DNA from: Silene conica
Taxonomy: Eukaryota > Streptophyta > Magnoliopsida > Caryophyllales > Caryophyllaceae
Length of the DNA: 64,000 nucleotides
Direction of reading: 5' to 3'
Assembly: GCA_029255685.2 (NCBI GenBank)
Contig: CM055320.2
Span: 46,969,910-47,033,909, forward strand
The first letter of the stretch is position 1; each line of letters begins with the position of its first letter. A program made the translations under genes and the position numbers. Below are positions 60,025 to 64,000 of the stretch, piece after piece. A model generated the notes under the pieces. It saw nothing but the letters and a program-made list of their open reading frames with translations, was not told where the DNA came from and ran no database searches.

Positions 60025-60158
60025 GGTCGGTCGACCACAATACTCGGTCGGTCGACCTCCGTCCTTTTACCTGCTCTGCAAATTTTTACTTAATCTGTCA
60101 GAAAAAATAATTAAAGCTGCCAGGTGGTCGGTCGACCTAGTAGTTCGGTCGGTCGACC
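60025..60158. repeat. two 21-bp-period box pairs downstream of pol
   Basis: GGTCGGTCGACC at 60025/60046 (spacer ACAATACTC) and 60126/60147 (TAGTAGTTC). Confidence 0.95.
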
Positions 60159-60330
60159 GCTTGTACTGACGAATTCCTTTTATTTTACTTTTTCTGCAGA
60201 GAATTCAAATTTCATCAAGGATAAAACGAAAATAAAAGAAATGTAAACTTAAACTAAAGCACGGGTTGCCTCCCGTGTAGCGCTGGTTTAAGAGGTCCCG
60301 CACGACCTTGTTTACCTATTAAGAAGCATC

Positions 60331-63300
60331 CTAAAAAGGGTCAAAGTAAGAGACTTCGACCTTTCCGACAAATTCATTTTCTCCTCGGAAGTGCTTCAAA
60401 TATTGGCCATTGACTTTGAACCTCTCACCAGATGAGGTTTCTAATTCGATTGACCCGAATTTTGAGACAGCTGTGATGGTGTAGGGTCCGCTCCACCTGG
60501 ATTTCAGCTTACCAGGAAAAGGACGAATACGAGCATTAAAAAGCAACACCCTATCACCTACCTGAAAATCACGTCTAATAATTCTCTTGTCATGCCAGCG
60601 CTTTGTTTTCTCCTTGTAAATCCTGGCATTGTCATAGGCTAACAACCTGAATTCTTCTAACTCATTGAGCTGCAACAAACGTTTCTCACGGGAAAGATTA
60701 GGGTCTAAATTAAGATTACATATAGCCCACCAAGACTTACGTTCTAACTCTACTGGTAAATGACAAGTCTTACCATAAATCAATCGGAATGGTGACATTC
60801 CTATTGGGGTTTTGAACGCGGTTCTATAGGCCCATAAAACATCATCAAGTTTTAGGCTCCAATCTTTCCTAGACTTAGAAACTACCTTGGCTAGGGTCTC
60901 CTTGAGTTCTCTATTAGAGATCTCAACTTGACCACTAGTCTGAGGGTGATAAGCTAAACCCCTACGGTGTTGGACACAGAATTTATTTAACAAGTCACCT
61001 AAGCGTTTCTCCTTAAAATGCATACCTCCGTCACTTATGACAACCCTAGGGACACCAAAACGAGGAAATATGATTTTTTTAAACATCTTTATAACAGCCT
61101 TTGCATCACAATGGGGAGTAGCAATAGCTTCTACCCACTTAGACACATAATCAACAGCCACAAGAATATACCTGTTACCTTGACTACTAGGAAAAGGTCC
61201 TTGATAATCAATGCCCCAGACATCAAAAATCTCTACCTCCAAAATACCAACCTGTGGCATCTCATGTCTTTTTGAGACATTCCCAGTTCTTTGACAAGCA
61301 TCACAGTTACCTACAAAATTCCTACAGTCAGCATGCAAAGTAGGCCAATAAAAACCAGACTGTAATACCTTGGCCACGGTCCTAGATGGACCGTGGTGAC
61401 CACCATATGCAGAAGAGTGACATGCTTCCAGAATGTCCTTCACCTCCCATTGGGGGACGCATCTCCGGATAAGTCCATCTCCGCATTCTTTAAAAACATA
61501 AGGGTCATCCCAAAAATACTGTTTTGCATCGAACATAAATCTCTTCTTTTGTTGCCATGACAACTCAGGAGGGATTTTACCTGTAACAGCAAAGTTAGCA
61601 AAATCAGCATACCAAGGAGGGGGATAAGAACCTGAACTATTAATGATAAATAAACTCTCATCAGGAAATGAATCATCAATAGGTAAAGAATCTTCCCCAT
61701 CAGTCAACTATAGGCGAGATAGGTGGTCAGCTACCACGTTTTCTGCGCCTTTCTTGTCCCTAATCTCAATGTCAAACTCTTGGAGAAGGAGTATCCACCT
61801 TAAAAGCCTTGGCTTTGAGTCCTTCTTCTGAAAAAGGCCTTTTAAAGCTGCATGGTCAGTGTAAACAATTACCTTATTACCTACTAAATAGGACCTGAAT
61901 TTTTCTAAGGCAAATATGACAGCTAGCATCTCCTTCTCAGTGGTGAAATAGTTGACTTGAGTCTCATCTAGGGTGCGGCTCGCATAGTATATAGCATTGA
62001 GAGCCTTGTTCTTCCTTTGACCTAGCACAGCACCTACAGCGTAGTCACTAGCATCGCACATGATCTCAAAGGGGAGATCCCAATCTGGTGGCTGGATGAT
62101 TGGTGCTGAGATCAAAGCTTCCTTCAACCTGTTAAAAGCTGAAAGGCACTCATCAGTAAAATCAAAGATGGCATCTTTAAGAAGCAATTGTGTAAGTGGT
62201 TTAGCAATTTTAGAGAAGTCCTTAATGAAACGCCTGTAGAAACCTGCGTGTCCTAAGAAACTCCTCACCCCTTTGACATTAACAGGAGGGGGTAATTGCT
62301 CAATCACCTGCACCTTTGCTTTATCTACATGTATACCTTTGTCAGAAATTAGATGCCCTAACACTACCCCTTCAGTAACCATAAAATGACACTTTTCCCA
62401 GTTTAAGACAAGGTTTACATCAATACATCGCTGTAAGACTTTATCAAGATTAGCTAAGCATCGATCAAAAGCATTACCATAAACAGAGAAGTCATCCATA
62501 AATACCTCCATGATGTTTTCTATAAAGTCAGAAAAGATACCCATCATACACCTTTGAAAGGTAGCAGGAGCATTGCATAACCCAAAAGGCATCCTGCGAT
62601 AAGCAAAAACACCCTGTGGACAAGTAAAAGTAGTCTTACTCTGATCATCGGGATGGAGGGGAATCTGGAAAAAACCTGAATAACCATCTAGAAAGCAGAA
62701 GAATTTATTAGAAGCCAGTCTTTCAGTCATTTGGTCAACAAAAGGAAGGGGGAAATGGTCTTTCTTGGTGGCGGCATTTAACTGCCTATAATCAATGCAC
62801 ATCCGCCACCCAGTTACAACTCTAGTTGGTATTAACTCATTTTTATCATTCTTAACTACTGTGGTTCCTCCTTTCTTAGGAACCACCTGAACTGGGCTAA
62901 CCCACTTAGAGTTACCAACTGAATAAATAATACCTGCATCAAGAAGCTTCATTACCTCAGCCATAACCACATCCTGCATCTTAGGATTCAATTTACGCTG
63001 TCCCTGTCTATAAGGCTTATGCCCTTCTTCCAACTCTATTCTATGCATGCAAACATCAGGGCTTATGCCCTTAATATCATCCAAAGAATAACCTAGAGCT
63101 TTCCTATTCTTTTTTAGAACAGTCATTAAGGCCGAAAGTTGGTCAGGACTAAGTTTAGAACTAACAATCGCAGGGTACTGTTCAGTATCATCTAAGAAAA
63201 CATACTTAAGATTAGGAGGAAGTGGCTTACGCTCTGGTACCTTTACCTCAACTGCCTGAACAGAATCAGTACTAATAGAATAGCACATGTTTACCAGACT

Positions 63301-64000
63301 TGCATTAGCTAGGCTTATGAGTTTCTCATTCTCTTCTTCAGTGAGCTCATACTCCTCTTCCTCTTCTTCTATCACATCCAGCTCTTCAGCATCTTCAGCT
63401 GGATTACCTGCACACTTATCCAAAACTGTCAGATCATCGAAAGGATCCTTGGTCAAGGATTCCCTCCAATTAAGGATAACATTCCTGTCTATAATATCGA
63501 TGGAGCAACAAGTATCATCAGTAGGAATAGTTGCCTTATGGGCAAGACTAAACTCGATAGTGTCATCCCCGATTTCCAAAGTAATGGTCCCGCGTTTGAC
63601 ATCTATTACAGCCCCAGCTGTGTGTAAAAATGGTCTACCTAAAATAATAGGTATTTGACTATCCTCAGCAATGTCTAAAACAACGAAATCCACAGGAATA
63701 AAGAACTTTCCCACTCTTACTGGGACATCCTCCAAGACCCCTAATGGTCTTTGGGTTGATCTATCAGCCATCTGTAAGGTAATATTGGTGACTTTAAGTC
63801 TACCTAAACCAAGTCTTTCACATACAGAATAAGGTATAACATTGACGCTAGCCCCTAGATCACAAAGGGCTTTCCCTATAACATGATTACCTATGGTACA
63901 AGGGATGGAAAAACTACCTGGGTCTTTTAACTTGGGTGCTATATTATCTTGTGAAAGAACATAACATTCTTCCATAAAAGCAACAGCACCGTCGTCCTGA
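60331..64000 (-). pseudogene. Athila-3 protease-RT-RNase H-integrase, one stop, runs off window
   Basis: The minus-strand frame is open from the window edge. The protease has CDLGASVNVIP and ILGRPFLHTAG (near 63860-63620). RT has WVSPVQVVPKKGG, VTGWRMCIDYRQLN and the catalytic FMDDFSVYG (about 62488-62502), a combination typical of Athila. RNase H has MCDASDYAVGAVL, TEKEMLAV and YTDHAALK. TAG at 61708-61710, after ADHLSRL, interrupts the frame; it resumes to 60331 with integrase: an HHCC zinc domain ([17 protein letters not shown]) and core acidic residues in [16 protein letters not shown] and [10 protein letters not shown]. All catalytic residues I looked for are present, so the single TAG is the only visible defect here. 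The gag and 5' LTR lie beyond the window. Confidence 0.9.

Larger units (their letters stand above)
59155..60330 (-). other. Athila-3 pol to env-like spacer, rich in 21-bp box pairs
   Basis: About 1.2 kb non-coding between the pol stop and the env-like ATG. It holds six box pairs (59267, 59338, 59428, 59519, 60025, 60126). Purine-rich plus strand around 59560-59860. Confidence 0.7.

Noticed and set aside
11259..60158. CRISPR-like array from the 12-bp boxes with 9-bp spacers
   Set aside because: Repeats and spacers are far too short, groups hold only two to four boxes, they are in plant retroelements, and no cas genes exist.
63287..63658. 123-codon plus-strand ORF with a Ser-rich run
   Set aside because: Antisense to the Athila-3 protease-RT region; the Ser run mirrors the Glu stretch on the coding strand.

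Overview
This is eukaryotic plant nuclear DNA, very probably a eudicot and from a heterochromatic or gene-poor region. The evidence is direct: almost every segment is a recognisable plant transposable element. They include Ty3/gypsy elements of the Athila/Tat type and of a chromovirus-like type, Ty1/copia elements including a SIRE type, a TRIM, a CACTA DNA transposon and a hAT-like MITE. Introns have GT-AG borders. I see no operons, ribosome-binding sites, CRISPR arrays, rRNA or tRNA genes, and no convincing intact host gene. The species cannot be fixed from sequence alone.

Layout. 1-4846: minus-strand chromovirus-like gypsy (gag N-terminus, PBS, long LTR), with a TRIM fragment and a solo LTR (target duplication CTACT) nested in the LTR. 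4847-9660: tail of one SIRE-type copia element, one LTR (6225-7770), then the PBS and broken gag of a second SIRE element. 9662-10983: about 1.3 kb with no recognised transposon and a possible three-exon gene fragment. 10984-23648: 5' LTR, PBS and broken gag-protease of an Athila-like element (here Athila-1). Its LTR holds a complete 7.5-kb CACTA transposon (12205-19704, TSD TAA) and its protease region holds a 553-bp TRIM (22579-23131, TSD CACCG). 23649-37386: a probable chromovirus remnant, then the 3' UTR and 3' LTR of another Athila-like element (Athila-2). A minus-strand, gag-only copia element (copia-1, 25082-35414, TSD AAAAA) interrupts that 3' UTR and itself contains a solo LTR. 37387-39845: fragment of copia-2. 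39846-56068: one LTR and trailer of minus-strand copia-3, split by complete copia-4 (41620-55150, TSD ACTCT). Copia-4 carries in its leader a young gypsy gag-protease element with terminal repeats (43170-47264, TSD GTAAT) and in its integrase a hAT-like MITE (50417-51182, TSD GTTGTGCC). 56069-64000: minus-strand Athila-like element (Athila-3) with 3' UTR, env-like ORF and a nearly complete pol running off the window.

The nesting gives relative ages. The young gag-protease element (about 4 differences between 1048-bp LTRs) sits in copia-4 (about 17 differences between 995-bp LTRs), which sits in copia-3, which sits in copia-2. Most coding regions carry one or a few stops or frameshifts, so little here looks autonomous.

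The most unusual signal is not a gene. A 12-bp near-palindrome, consensus GGTCG-RY-CGACC, occurs about 39 times in groups of two to four with an exact 21-bp period (12-bp box plus 9-bp spacer). It lies in LTRs, leaders, a gag coding region and 3' UTRs of the Athila-like elements and also in the leader of unrelated copia-4. Boxes and outer flanks are kept while the 9-bp spacers differ at nearly every locus. A second unusual item is a 209-nt, almost perfect hairpin inside the CACTA element, shaped like a small-RNA precursor.
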